Below, one piece after another: positions 32,413 through 40,634 of a DNA stretch of 48,852 nucleotides. The position numbers were made by a program, and so were the translations under genes. Below the pieces are notes generated by a model. It was not told where the DNA came from and searched no databases. It saw only the letters and a program-made list of their open reading frames with translations. The stretch lies in the NCBI GenBank assembly GCA_036257595.1, contig DATAFF010000067.1, positions 1-48,852 of the forward strand. Reading direction: 5' to 3'. Position 1 is the stretch's first letter; every line of letters starts with the position of its first letter. This DNA is from DATAFF01 sp036257595. GTDB taxonomy: Bacteria > Pseudomonadota > Alphaproteobacteria > Rhizobiales > Aestuariivirgaceae.

Positions 32413-33812
32413 CAGGACTGATCCTTGTTCGGCCGCAGCGTATGGCCGCGCTCCGCCAGGCGCGTGAGGTCTTCCGGCTTGCGGTCGGCGCCAACGCCCC
32501 AGCGCAGCGGCTCGTCCTGCGCGTAACGCTTGCCGAGGAGAAAGGCAATCTCCGCTTTCATCAGCTCCTGTGCCAGATAGAAGGCATGCGCCGCATCGTT
32601 CTCGACCCCGAGCTTCGGATAGAGCGACAGCGCATCGGTGGAAACATGATGGCTCGTGGCATTGTAGATATGGATTCCATCCTCGGCGACCTCGATCCGA
32701 TAGTTGCGGTCACGGACCTCGCCGGCGATCTCGGCGATCTCGTCGGGGCTCACTGCGAAGGGCGACAGCTCGTGGACCTGCAGAAGCTGCCCGCCATATC
32801 CCTTGGGCAGGCTCTGGTCGCGCCTGGCGGCATACATCAATCGCCGGGCCGCATCATGCTCCTGCAGGGTGCGCCGCGTGTGGGGGCTGACCTGCACGAC
32901 GAGCACATTGCCGATCTCCAGCTCCGAGCAGATGCCGAGCAGCAGCGCGGTGATGCCCGATGTGTCGGCCTCGGTGAGCTCGGTCAGGTTGCCGGTGCCC
33001 ATCAGCATCGGCGTGTCCGGACGCGCCCGCCGCACCCGGGCATAGCGCCTGAGCGAGTCGGTGAAGCCGAAATGAATGGGATCGAGCACCGGATCGGCCA
33101 TGATCCTGAGGCCCCATTGTGCCGCCTGGTCGATTGCCTCGATGAGCGAGTCGAGATCGCCATGCCGGCTCGGGACCAGCACTGCCTCGATACCGGTGTC
33201 GCGCGCCAGCGCGAGGGTCTCGCGGGTGAGGCTCAACAGCGCATCGGCGCCGGCATGGGCGCCGCGCTCGAGCTCGCCGAAATCGCCTGAATCGACGCTG
33301 ACCTTGAAGCCTTCCTGCTTCAGAGCGTTGATCGCATCTTCGAGATGGGGGAAGGGAACACCGGGCTGACAGCCGAGATCGATGACGTCGGCCGATGCCG
33401 CGGCCATGGCGCGAGCGCGCGCGAGGAGCTGCTCGATGCTGAGCGCCGGGGCATCGACGATCTCGGCAAAGATCCGGATGTCGTGCTTGCTGAGGTCGAG
33501 ATTGATTCCGGCCTTGCCGAAAAAGGGCGGCAGATCGTTGATCTCGTCCGGGCCCCTCAGAAACGGCACGCCGAAATGATGCGACAGGCCTGTCAGGTCC
33601 ATGCGGGTGCGTCCGGGGACATAGACGGCCGAAGCCTTGACCGGCGCCTCGAGGCGCCGCTTGATGATCGGCTCGGTCATCAGGGCGGCCACCTTGACCC
33701 CGATATCGCGCACCTCGAAGGTGAAGCCGGGATCGGCGAGACCAGACAGAATTTTCTCGAGGCGCGGCCTGGCGAGCCGGCCGGTGAGAAAGATGTGGTG
33801 GCGATCCTCCAT
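32412..33812 (-). CDS. Dihydropteroate-synthase-related protein (Orf9 of the C1 island)
   Basis: 466 residues. An N-terminal domain (HHIFLTGRLARPRLEKILSGL ... GVPFLRGPDEINDLPPFF) precedes a TIM barrel related to dihydropteroate synthase (SADVIDLGCQPGVPFPHLEDAINALK, VSVDSGDFGELERGAHAGADALLSLT, MADPVLDPIHFGFTDSL, MLMGTGNLTELTEADTSG), then a C-terminal region (YNATSHHVSTDALSLYPKLG). The pterin-arene coupling step is expected to need such an enzyme, joining the dimethylpterin to the ribofuranosyl-aniline unit. This role is inference from family and context. Four bases separate it from the kinase gene. Confidence 0.85.
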   Translation of the reverse strand: MEDRHHIFLTGRLARPRLEKILSGLADPGFTFEVRDIGVKVAALMTEPIIKRRLEAPVKASAVYVPGRTRMDLTGLSHHFGVPFLRGPDEINDLPPFFGKAGINLDLSKHDIRIFAEIVDAPALSIEQLLARARAMAAASADVIDLGCQPGVPFPHLEDAINALKQEGFKVSVDSGDFGELERGAHAGADALLSLTRETLALARDTGIEAVLVPSRHGDLDSLIEAIDQAAQWGLRIMADPVLDPIHFGFTDSLRRYARVRRARPDTPMLMGTGNLTELTEADTSGITALLLGICSELEIGNVLVVQVSPHTRRTLQEHDAARRLMYAARRDQSLPKGYGGQLLQVHELSPFAVSPDEIAEIAGEVRDRNYRIEVAEDGIHIYNATSHHVSTDALSLYPKLGVENDAAHAFYLAQELMKAEIAFLLGKRYAQDEPLRWGVGADRKPEDLTRLAERGHTLRPNKDQS

Positions 33813-33816
33813 GACC

Positions 33817-34434
33817 TTAGCCGATGCGGGTGAGGGTGGTTTCCGCCGGCGCGCGGCCCTTCATCACGGCGCCGAGCGCCGGCAGCGCCGCGCGGTCGGC
33901 GAGCCACAGGGCGGGAACGCCGCGCGCCATCTCGGGGAAGGCGCGATCGACGATGCCGCGCTCGGCCAAGGCTTCCGCGGTCACCGGCAGCGGCTGTCGT
34001 GCGACCTGCTTGATGAGGATCAGATGCGCCGCGGCGAGGCGGCGCGAAAGCCATGCCGCGAGGCTGTCCGACGTCACGTCCCAGCGATGCGGGATTTCAG
34101 GATCAAGCGCCAGGGGCAACGGGTTCCAGACCACCGGTCTCTGCCGGTCCAGCGCCGCAGCGAGCGCCTCCTCGCGATCGGCCAGCACCAGGCGGACATC
34201 AAGGCTGGCCAGCGCCTCGGCGAATTGTGCCATCGCCAGGATTGCCATCCGATGGGCGGCCCGGTCGTCGAAGCCGATCACCGGCTGGGCGTCGCGCACC
34301 GCATCGGCGAACGGCCCGCCACCGGCCACCACGACGACCGGCACCCGCGCGGCAGCGATCACCAGGAGCCACTCCCTGAGAGCAGGGGCGAGCGCCAGGC
34401 TGCCGCCGAGCTTGATGACGGTTGGCGCAGTCAT
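33817..34434 (-). CDS. Amino-acid-kinase-family protein (MfnE-like, Orf19)
   Basis: 205 residues of the aspartokinase/UMP kinase fold: VIKLGGSLALAPALREWLL, VVVVAGGGPFADAVRDAQ, and ILIKQVARQPL. Shorter than aspartokinases and lacking ACT domains. In methanogens MfnE, of this superfamily, phosphorylates the aminomethylfuran phosphate to a diphosphate in methanofuran synthesis; the neighbouring MfnB-like domain makes the preceding furan, which supports the same role here. It overlaps the mfnB-folB gene by 4 bases and precedes the DHPS-like gene by 4. Confidence 0.82.
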   Translation of the reverse strand: MTAPTVIKLGGSLALAPALREWLLVIAAARVPVVVVAGGGPFADAVRDAQPVIGFDDRAAHRMAILAMAQFAEALASLDVRLVLADREEALAAALDRQRPVVWNPLPLALDPEIPHRWDVTSDSLAAWLSRRLAAAHLILIKQVARQPLPVTAEALAERGIVDRAFPEMARGVPALWLADRAALPALGAVMKGRAPAETTLTRIG

Positions 34435-35510
34435 TCCATGCCGGCGCGTGCAGGCGAGCGCTCCCGCGTGATCTCGACGCCGACGCCGCCCGGCCCGACA
34501 TCGAGCTTCTGAACCTTGATGGTCACCCGGATGATCGCCGCATGCTCGAGGAGGCGGGCGGCGATACGCTCGGCAAGAGTCTCGACAAGCTGGACCGGTT
34601 CCTCCGCCACCACCGCACGAACGGCGTCGGTGAGCACGTCGTAGGAAAAGACCCGGCGCATGTCGTCGCCATCGGCGATCGTCCGGCGAACATCGGCGGC
34701 AACGTCGAAGCTCACCCGCTGGCGGCGGCCGCGCTCATGCAAATAGGCGCCGATCTCCATCGTCACCACGAGATCGCGGACAAAGATCCGATCGATCACC
34801 GTCGTGGCGGCAGGCGGCGCGGCGGGGACAGGCGTTTCCGGCGGGATCAGCGCGCGTATGAGGGCAACGGCTTGAGGATCGAGCCGTCCCGAGCGGCTGT
34901 TACGGCCGCACAGCGCACTTCGGAAGCCCAGAACATCCGGCTTGAGCGCGAGAAGCCGCGGCACGTCGGGCGGCTCCAGTCCGCCGGCGAGCCCGCAGAG
35001 CAGCCGATGTTTCCGGCATGCCGCAACGAAGCGGGCGATGAGATCGGCGCCGAGATGGGTGGTGAGCGACCCGCCGCCCTTGCCTGCCGTATCGATCATC
35101 GCGCCGGTGAAGCCGGCGGCAGCGAGCGCCGTCACCAGCTCGAAATCGGGGCTGCGATCGGCGAACAGCACACCGACCAATCGGGCGGTCCGGGCCGGGC
35201 CGGCGAGCGCACGGATGCAGTCATGGATGGCGGGATCGGGAAAGAGCCCGACCTTGACGAAATCGACACCGGTCGCGGCAGTTGCCTCGACCCGGCTGCG
35301 CAGCAGATCGGGGTCCATCGGCAGGTCGCCGGTGACGGCGCTGACCGGCCGCCGGCCGGCGATCGTCGCGAGCATCCGCTCGATGGCCGTGAGGCTCAGC
35401 GCGCCGAGCGCGCCGGTCGCTGGATCCTTGAGATCGACGAGATCGGCGCCGCCGGAGAGCGCGATTTCGACCTCCTCAGGCGCGGCGATGCTGGCGAGAA
35501 ACCGGGTCAT
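34431..35510 (-). CDS. MfnB-like furan phosphate synthase fused to dihydroneopterin aldolase (FolB) domain
   Basis: 359 residues from ATG 35510. Residues 1-225 match MfnB/DUF556, (5-formylfuran-3-yl)methyl phosphate synthase, which builds the methanofuran furan ring from glyceraldehyde 3-phosphate. Conserved lysines appear as K28 (DLVDLKDPATGALGA), K86 (GVDFVKVGLF) and K144 (IDTAGKGGGSL). Residues 238-350 are a FolB-type domain (DRIFVRDLVVTMEIGAYLHERGRRQRVSFDV, SYDVLTDAVRAV, LVETLAERIAARLL, VTIKVQKLDVGPGGVGVEI) acting on dihydroneopterin. The protein thus joins a methylofuran step to a pterin step. Equivalent to Orf21 of methylotrophs. Overlaps both neighbours by 4 bases. Confidence 0.88.
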   Translation of the reverse strand: MTRFLASIAAPEEVEIALSGGADLVDLKDPATGALGALSLTAIERMLATIAGRRPVSAVTGDLPMDPDLLRSRVEATAATGVDFVKVGLFPDPAIHDCIRALAGPARTARLVGVLFADRSPDFELVTALAAAGFTGAMIDTAGKGGGSLTTHLGADLIARFVAACRKHRLLCGLAGGLEPPDVPRLLALKPDVLGFRSALCGRNSRSGRLDPQAVALIRALIPPETPVPAAPPAATTVIDRIFVRDLVVTMEIGAYLHERGRRQRVSFDVAADVRRTIADGDDMRRVFSYDVLTDAVRAVVAEEPVQLVETLAERIAARLLEHAAIIRVTIKVQKLDVGPGGVGVEITRERSPARAGME

Positions 35511-36025
35511 TGCCGGCGGCCGGCGAGTTGCTGCGCGATCCGGTGCCGCAGCAGCCAGTCCACCCCCCTGAACCATGAGGCATCGCTGTTGGAGCGGATA
35601 TCGGCGTTGCCTGCCGCCACCACCCGGCCAGTCGCGACGTCGCGCACCACCATGTTGATGTTGAGGATCAGATTGGAGATCTTCTGGACGGTCCCGGTCA
35701 GGGAAAGTGCAGCACCGACATTCTGGGCGAGCTTCAAATCGCAGCCGCCGCAGGCCTGCAGGTTCTGGGCCTCGGCAGCCTTCCGGACCGGGGTGATATC
35801 GACCGGCTGAAGGTTGCCATTGGCGGCAAGGAAGGCATCGACCCGCGGTTTCAGGGCGGCAAGCCGCCGCTGCTCGTCCGGGTTCTGCCCGCGCATTTGG
35901 CCATCGAGGCTGGTATCGACCAGCTCGAAACCGAAAACCGCAATCCTGGTCGCGGCGAAGGCCTGGCTCGTGCAACTTGCGGTAAGGGCCGCGGCAATGA
36001 GAAACAGTCGAAGCCGGTCAGTCAT
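35507..36025 (-). CDS. DUF3280 family secreted protein
   Basis: 172 residues with a signal peptide (MTDRLRLFLIAAALTASCTSQAFA). The mature part reads TRIAVFGFELVDTSLDGQMRGQ, a Cys pair in LQACGGCDLKLAQNVGA, and TGTVQKISNLILNINMVVRDVATGRVVAAGNADIRSNSDASWFRGVDWLLRHRI. The layout resembles periplasmic proteins that sense or scaffold (TolB N-domain-like); no enzymatic motif is seen. DUF3280 genes are common near PQQ alcohol dehydrogenase loci. First gene of the minus-strand cofactor operon, overlapping mfnB-folB by 4 bases, and divergent from the ABC block over 124 bases. Confidence 0.82.
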   Translation of the reverse strand: MTDRLRLFLIAAALTASCTSQAFAATRIAVFGFELVDTSLDGQMRGQNPDEQRRLAALKPRVDAFLAANGNLQPVDITPVRKAAEAQNLQACGGCDLKLAQNVGAALSLTGTVQKISNLILNINMVVRDVATGRVVAAGNADIRSNSDASWFRGVDWLLRHRIAQQLAGRRQ

Positions 36026-36149
36026 TCACCAGATCCAAATAGCGGGCGGGAGAACATTGCCGGGGAGTCTAGGTAGCCCGACGATCGGGAACAAGTCCCA
36101 TGGAAGTCGGTGGGCGGCACGGCGACCTTTCCGCCAAAGGATCCAGTGC

Positions 36150-37346
36150 ATGCTCGTTATTGTCTTGGGTTTGCTGGCTTTGCTCGGTCTTGCGGCAGGG
36201 CCGGCTTCCGCCTTTGCGGACGAGGTCAAGGAAGTCCGGATCGCCTATGTCCACACGCTGGAAAGAGGCCGCATCACGCTGTCGGTGCTCGACCAGCCGC
36301 CGGCCGACCTCGGCCTTGCCGGACTGAAGGTCGGCATCAATGACAACAACACCACGGGCCGCTTCCTCAAGCAGGGCTTCCTGCTCGAGGACGTGCCGCT
36401 GAAGCCCGGTGAGGATCCGGTTCCGGTGGTCGAGCGGTTGGCCGCGAGCGGCACCCATTTCATCGTGACCGACCTGCCCGCAGCCGATCTGCTCAAGCTC
36501 GCCGACGCCGCCCTCGGCAAGGAGATGCTGGTGTTCAATGCCGGGGCGCTTGACGACTCGCTGCGCGAGCAGGACTGCCGCGCCAATGTGATTCACACCG
36601 CCCCGACATACACGATGCTCGCCGATGGGCTCGCCCAGTATCTCGTCTGGAAGCAATGGCGGAACTGGTTCCTGGTGACCGGTTCCCATCCCGCCGACAA
36701 ACTGTGGGGCGATGCGCTCCGCCGCTCCGCCGAGCGGTTCGGTGCGAAAATCGTGGCGGAGAAGGAGTTTGCCGATACCGGTGGTGCCCGCCAGAGCGAC
36801 ACCGGCCATGCTCAGGTGCAACGCCAGATGCCGGTCTTCACCCAGGATGTGCCCGACTATGACGTGCTGGTCGCCGCCGATCGGAGCGAGGTTTTCGGCA
36901 CATATCTGCCCTATCGCACTTGGTTGCCGCGGCCGGTCGCCGGCTCGGCCGGTCTCATGCCCTCGAGCTGGCATCCCTCCTTCGAGGGCTGGGGCGCCGC
37001 GCAGATCCAGAACCGCTTCGAGAAGGCCGCCCATCGCCGGATGCTGAGCGAGGACATGCAGGCCTGGACGGCAGTGCGGATGATCGGCGAGGGCGCGACC
37101 CGCACCCAGTCGGTGGCTCTCAAGGACATCGAAGCCTATATAAAGGCGCCGGAATTCTCGATTGCCGCCTTCAAGGGCCAGAAGGTCACGCTGCGCGACT
37201 GGAACCTGCAGCTGCGCCAGCCGGTGCTGCTCGGCGATGGTCGCTCGGTGGTGTCGATCTCGCCGCAAGAGGGTTTCCTGCATGAATTCTCCGAGCTCGA
37301 TACGCTCGGGATCGACCGACCGGAGACCAGCTGCAAGCTGCAATGA
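36150..37346 (+). CDS. ABC transporter substrate-binding protein, PQQ-alcohol-dehydrogenase-associated type
   Basis: 398 residues from ATG 36150 (AAAGGA eight bases upstream), with signal peptide MLVIVLGLLALLGLAAGPASAFA. The mature part is a type I periplasmic binding fold: VRIAYVHTLERGRITLSVLDQPPADLGLAGLKVGINDNNTTGRFLKQGF, GTHFIVTDLPAADLLKLADAA, LVFNAGALDDSLREQDCRANVIHTAPTYTMLADGLAQYL, VTGSHPADKLWGDAL, YDVLVAADRSEVFGTYLPYRTWLPRPV. This is the family found with PQQ-dependent alcohol dehydrogenase systems (PedB-like). Ligand unknown. First gene of a five-gene block. Confidence 0.88.
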   Translation: MLVIVLGLLALLGLAAGPASAFADEVKEVRIAYVHTLERGRITLSVLDQPPADLGLAGLKVGINDNNTTGRFLKQGFLLEDVPLKPGEDPVPVVERLAASGTHFIVTDLPAADLLKLADAALGKEMLVFNAGALDDSLREQDCRANVIHTAPTYTMLADGLAQYLVWKQWRNWFLVTGSHPADKLWGDALRRSAERFGAKIVAEKEFADTGGARQSDTGHAQVQRQMPVFTQDVPDYDVLVAADRSEVFGTYLPYRTWLPRPVAGSAGLMPSSWHPSFEGWGAAQIQNRFEKAAHRRMLSEDMQAWTAVRMIGEGATRTQSVALKDIEAYIKAPEFSIAAFKGQKVTLRDWNLQLRQPVLLGDGRSVVSISPQEGFLHEFSELDTLGIDRPETSCKLQ

Positions 37347-37362
37347 GAGGACCGCTGTGACA

Positions 37363-38337
37363 ATGAGAAACGCCGCCGCCCTGTTTGCCCTCGGCCTGCT
37401 TGCCGTCATGCCGGCCTCGCCGGCGCTCGCCTACAAGGTTTACGTCTCGAACGAGAAGGGGAACTCGGTCAGCGTCCTCGACAGCGACAGCATGGAGGTG
37501 ATCAAGACCATCAAGGTCGGTCAACGACCGCGCGGCATCACCATCTCGAAGGATGGCAAGTTCCTCTATGTCTGCGCCTCCGACGACGACACGATCGAGA
37601 TCATCGATACCTCCAGCTACGAGATCGTCGGAACGCTCCCCTCCGGTCCCGATCCCGAGCTGTTCGTGCTGTCGCCCGATGGCAAGCGGCTTTACGTTGC
37701 CAATGAGGACGACAATCTCGTCACGGTGATCGATCTCGAGAAGCGCTCCGTCATCACCGAGATCCCGGTCGGGGTGGAACCGGAGGGAATGGGCGTGAGC
37801 CCGGACGGCAAGACCGTGGTCAACACCTCCGAAACCACCAATATGGCGCATTTCATCGATGTCGAGGCCCACGAGATCACCAACAATGTCCTCGTGGATT
37901 CGCGACCTCGCTTTGCCGAATTCAAGCAGGACGGGTCCGAGGTGTGGGTGACCGCCGAGATCGGCGGCACGGTAAGCGTGATCGACACCAAGACCCATAC
38001 AATAAAGAAGAAGATCGGTTTCGAGATCCCGGGGCTCGCCAAGGAGGCCATTCAGCCGGTCGGCGTGCGGATCACCAAGGACGGCAAAAAGGCCTTTGTG
38101 GCGCTTGGACCGGCCAACCGGGTGGCCGAAATCGATGGCGACACCTATGAGGTCAAGCGCTATATCCTGGTCGGCCAGCGGGTGTGGCAGCTCGCCTTCA
38201 CCCCTGACGAGAAATATGTCATTGCGACAAACGGCAACTCGAACGATGTCACCTTCATCGACGTTCAGTCGGGCGAGCCGGTGAAATCCACCCCGGTGGG
38301 GGAGTTGCCCTGGGGCGTGGTGGTCCAGCCGCAATGA
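37363..38337 (+). CDS. YVTN-type beta-propeller protein of the PQQ-associated ABC system
   Basis: 324 residues from ATG 37363 with signal peptide MRNAAALFALGLLAVMPASPALA. Then seven-bladed-propeller repeats with the YVTN-like pattern: KVYVSNEKGNSVSVLDSDSMEVIKTIKVGQRPRGI, FLYVCASDDDTIEIIDTSSYEIVGTLPSG, RLYVANEDDNLVTVIDLEKRSVITEIPVG, VWVTAEIGGTVSVIDTKTHTIKKKI. A periplasmic location is expected. Such propellers accompany PQQ-dependent dehydrogenases and this ABC system; the function is unknown, and a scaffold or quinoprotein-like role has been suggested. 16 bases downstream of the binding-protein gene. Confidence 0.88.
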   Translation: MRNAAALFALGLLAVMPASPALAYKVYVSNEKGNSVSVLDSDSMEVIKTIKVGQRPRGITISKDGKFLYVCASDDDTIEIIDTSSYEIVGTLPSGPDPELFVLSPDGKRLYVANEDDNLVTVIDLEKRSVITEIPVGVEPEGMGVSPDGKTVVNTSETTNMAHFIDVEAHEITNNVLVDSRPRFAEFKQDGSEVWVTAEIGGTVSVIDTKTHTIKKKIGFEIPGLAKEAIQPVGVRITKDGKKAFVALGPANRVAEIDGDTYEVKRYILVGQRVWQLAFTPDEKYVIATNGNSNDVTFIDVQSGEPVKSTPVGELPWGVVVQPQ

Positions 38338-38368
38338 TGATGCAGGCGTTCAACCTTGGGAGGACGAG

Positions 38369-39148
38369 ACGGCAGAGTCGCTGGCCCCGGTCGTACCGGC
38401 CCTGAGTGTCGAGAATGTCAGCCACGCCTATGGGTCGCGGCTTGCCCTTGACGATGTGTCCTTCACGGTGCCTTCCGGCAGCTTCACCGTGCTGCTTGGC
38501 TTGAACGGTGCCGGAAAGTCCACCCTGTTCTCGCTGATCACCCGGCTTTACAGCATCAGGCAGGGAACCATTCGCGTGCTCGGCCATGAGCTTTCTCGCG
38601 AGCCGGGGGAGGCGCTGCGTCGCCTTGGCGTCGTGTTCCAGGCGCGCACCCTCGATCTCGATCTTAGCGTGATCCAGAACCTTGCCTATCATGCGGCGCT
38701 GCACGGCATTTCCGGGCGCGAGGCGAAGCGGCTCGCGGCCGAGTCGCTGACCCGCCTCGATCTCGAGGGCAAGATGCGCGACAAGGTGCGCTCGCTGTCC
38801 GGCGGGCAGATGCGCCGGGTGGAGATCGCCCGCGCCCTGCTACACCAGCCGAAGCTGCTGTTGCTCGACGAGGCGACCGTCGGTCTCGACATCCGCTCGC
38901 GCGCCGACATGGTCCGTCATGTCCGCCGACTGGTTGCCGAGGAGAATTCGGGCGTGTTGTGGGCCACCCATCTGATCGACGAGGTGGGGCCCGAGGATGA
39001 CGTCGTCGTGCTCCATCATGGCAAGGTCCTCGCCAAGGGCCGGGTCGACCAGGTGGTCGCCGATGTTGGCGCCGAGGACATCCGTTCGGCCTTCGCCACC
39101 CTGACCGGCGCCGGGGCGCCGCGCACGGCGTCGGGTGTGGCGGCATGA
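38369..39148 (+). CDS. ABC transporter ATP-binding protein with apparent ACG start
   Basis: 259 residues if begun at ACG 38369. The frame has no ATG, GTG or TTG between the upstream stop (38282) and GTG 38456, yet homology clearly begins before 38456 (PALSVENVSHAYGSRLALDDVSFTV). GGGAGG (38358-38363) is placed five bases before ACG 38369, and the codons that follow give (M)AESLAPVVPALSVENV. Walker A GLNGAGKS (44-51), Q-loop VVFQARTLDLDL, signature LSGGQMRR, Walker B LLLLDEATVGLD and switch His in WATHLIDEV are intact. ACG may be a real non-canonical start, a mutated ATG, or a sequence error. Confidence 0.85.
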   Translation, partial: TAESLAPVVPALSVENVSHAYGSRLALDDVSFTVPSGSFTVLLGLNGAGKSTLFSLITRLYSIRQGTIRVLGHELSREPGEALRRLGVVFQARTLDLDLSVIQNLAYHAALHGISGREAKRLAAESLTRLDLEGKMRDKVRSLSGGQMRRVEIARALLHQPKLLLLDEATVGLDIRSRADMVRHVRRLVAEENSGVLWATHLIDEVGPEDDVVVLHHGKVLAKGRVDQVVADVGAEDIRSAFATLTGAGAPRTASGVAA

Positions 39149-40014
39149 CGACGGTCACCGAGGACAGGCGGCCCGCGGAGCGGCGCGGCTTCACGCTCGC
39201 GCAATATGGGATCTGCATGGCCGGGATCGTGTGGCGCGAAGGCCTGCGGTTCCTCCATCAGCGCGAACGCTTCGTCTCGGCGCTGGTGCGGCCATTGCTG
39301 TGGCTCTTCATTTTCGCCGCCGGCTTCCGCCAGGTGCTCGGCGTGTCGATCATTCCGCCTTACAAGACCTATGTTCTCTATGAAGTCTATATCACCCCCG
39401 GGCTGCTCGGCATGATCCAGCTCTTCAACGGCATGCAGTCGTCGCTGTCGATGGTCTACGACCGCGAGATGGGCAATATGCGCACGCTGCTGGTGAGCCC
39501 GCTGCCGCGGTGGTTCCTGCTGGTCTCCAAGCTCGCCGCCGGTGTCGCCGTCGGCATCCTGCAGGTCTATGTGTTCCTGGCGGTTGCCTGGTTCTGGGAG
39601 GTGCGTCCGCCGCCGATGGGTTATCTCTATATCCTGCCGGCGCTCATCCTCACCGGCTTGATGCTCGGCTCGGTCGGGCTTCTGCTGTCATCGCTGATCA
39701 AGCAGCTGGAGAATTTCGCGGGCGTGATGAATTTCGTGATCTTCCCGCTGTTCTTTGCCTCCTCGGCGCTCTATCCGCTGTGGCGGGTTCGCGAGTCGAG
39801 CCCGCTGCTTTACAAGATCTGCCTGTTCAACCCGTTCACCCATGCCGTCGAGCTGATCCGCTTTGCGATGTATGGTCAGGTCAACTACCAGGCCCTTGCC
39901 GTCGTGGTCGGCTGCACCGCGCTGTTCCTGTCGGCGGCCATTCTCGCCTATGACCCGACCCGCGGCTTCATCGCGCGCCGCGGCGGTCCGGGCGGAGGAG
40001 GTGAGTCGCAATGA
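39145..40014 (+). CDS. ABC-2 type permease of the PQQ-associated ABC system
   Basis: 289 residues; ATGA overlap with the ATPase gene. An ABC-2 membrane protein with about six hydrophobic helices (LLWLFIFAAGFRQVLG, WFLLVSKLAAGVAVGILQVYVFLAV, ILPALILTGLMLGSVGLLLSSL, VMNFVIFPLFFASSALYPLW, ALAVVVGCTALFLSAAILAY) and the family segment PFTHAVELIRFAMYGQVN. ABC-2 permeases usually export, whereas the operon also has a periplasmic binding protein, so the transport direction is unclear. Overlaps the next gene by 4 bases. Confidence 0.9.
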   Translation: MTTVTEDRRPAERRGFTLAQYGICMAGIVWREGLRFLHQRERFVSALVRPLLWLFIFAAGFRQVLGVSIIPPYKTYVLYEVYITPGLLGMIQLFNGMQSSLSMVYDREMGNMRTLLVSPLPRWFLLVSKLAAGVAVGILQVYVFLAVAWFWEVRPPPMGYLYILPALILTGLMLGSVGLLLSSLIKQLENFAGVMNFVIFPLFFASSALYPLWRVRESSPLLYKICLFNPFTHAVELIRFAMYGQVNYQALAVVVGCTALFLSAAILAYDPTRGFIARRGGPGGGGESQ

Positions 40015-40634
40015 TCCGCCGTGCCGCTGCAGTGCTTGTCTTGTCGCTGACGCTGGCCGCGCCATCGCTCGCGGCAACCACCGAGCCGGGCGCGACCTGG
40101 CCCTGTGTGCAGCGCAAGGTCGTCGAGCTGTCGCTCAACAGCATCTGGCAACGCGGCGATCTGCCCGACAGCGCCCGCCAGCTCGCCAATGATCCGGCGG
40201 TTCAGGCATTGGCCGAAAAGCTCGCGGCGCGGCGCACGACGATGGAGGAGGCCGATGCCGACATCAAGGCCTTTGCCAGAGAGGCCAGCGTCAATCGCGA
40301 CGGCATGATGCAAGGGCTGTTCCTCGCCCTGTTCGACCGGATGAAGGGCGAACGCAGCGAGGTGATGGCCGGGATCGAGCGCTATGGTCGGCACCAGATC
40401 GATCTCGCCGCCAAGGTCAAAGCCGAGCAGCAGGAGATCGACCGCATGCGCAACGATCCCAAGGCCGACCAGGCCAAGCTCGCCAGCGCCAATGACCAGC
40501 ATGTCTGGAACCTGCGGGTGTTCGAAGAACGCCAGAAATCGCTGAGCTTCGTCTGCGAGGTGCCGACCATTATCGAGCGGCGCCTGTTCGCGCTTGCCCG
40601 TCTGATCCAGAGGGAGCTGGGGAAGGGGCAGTAG
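40011..40634 (+). CDS. Secreted helical protein at the end of the PQQ-associated ABC block
   Basis: 207 residues, signal peptide MIRRAAAVLVLSLTLAAPSLAA, then a mostly helical, charged protein (TWPCVQRKVVELSLNSIW near the mature N terminus; KVKAEQQEIDRMRNDPKADQAKLASANDQHVWNLRVFEERQKSL as probable coiled coil; FVCEVPTIIERRLFALARLIQREL at the end). One Cys sits near each end, perhaps a disulphide. No family with known function is recognised. Coupled to the permease by a 4-base overlap. Its TAG stop lies inside repeat copy 3. Confidence 0.78.
   Translation: MIRRAAAVLVLSLTLAAPSLAATTEPGATWPCVQRKVVELSLNSIWQRGDLPDSARQLANDPAVQALAEKLAARRTTMEEADADIKAFAREASVNRDGMMQGLFLALFDRMKGERSEVMAGIERYGRHQIDLAAKVKAEQQEIDRMRNDPKADQAKLASANDQHVWNLRVFEERQKSLSFVCEVPTIIERRLFALARLIQRELGKGQ

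Noticed and set aside
36026..36149. Extended N terminus of the ABC binding protein upstream of 36150
   Set aside because: The frame continues upstream, but it is antisense to the DUF3280 gene and would bury the signal peptide.
38456..39148. GTG 38456 as start of the ABC ATPase
   Set aside because: It would remove about 29 residues including the first strand and A-loop Tyr region (VSHAYGSRLAL), and no ribosome-binding site precedes it.
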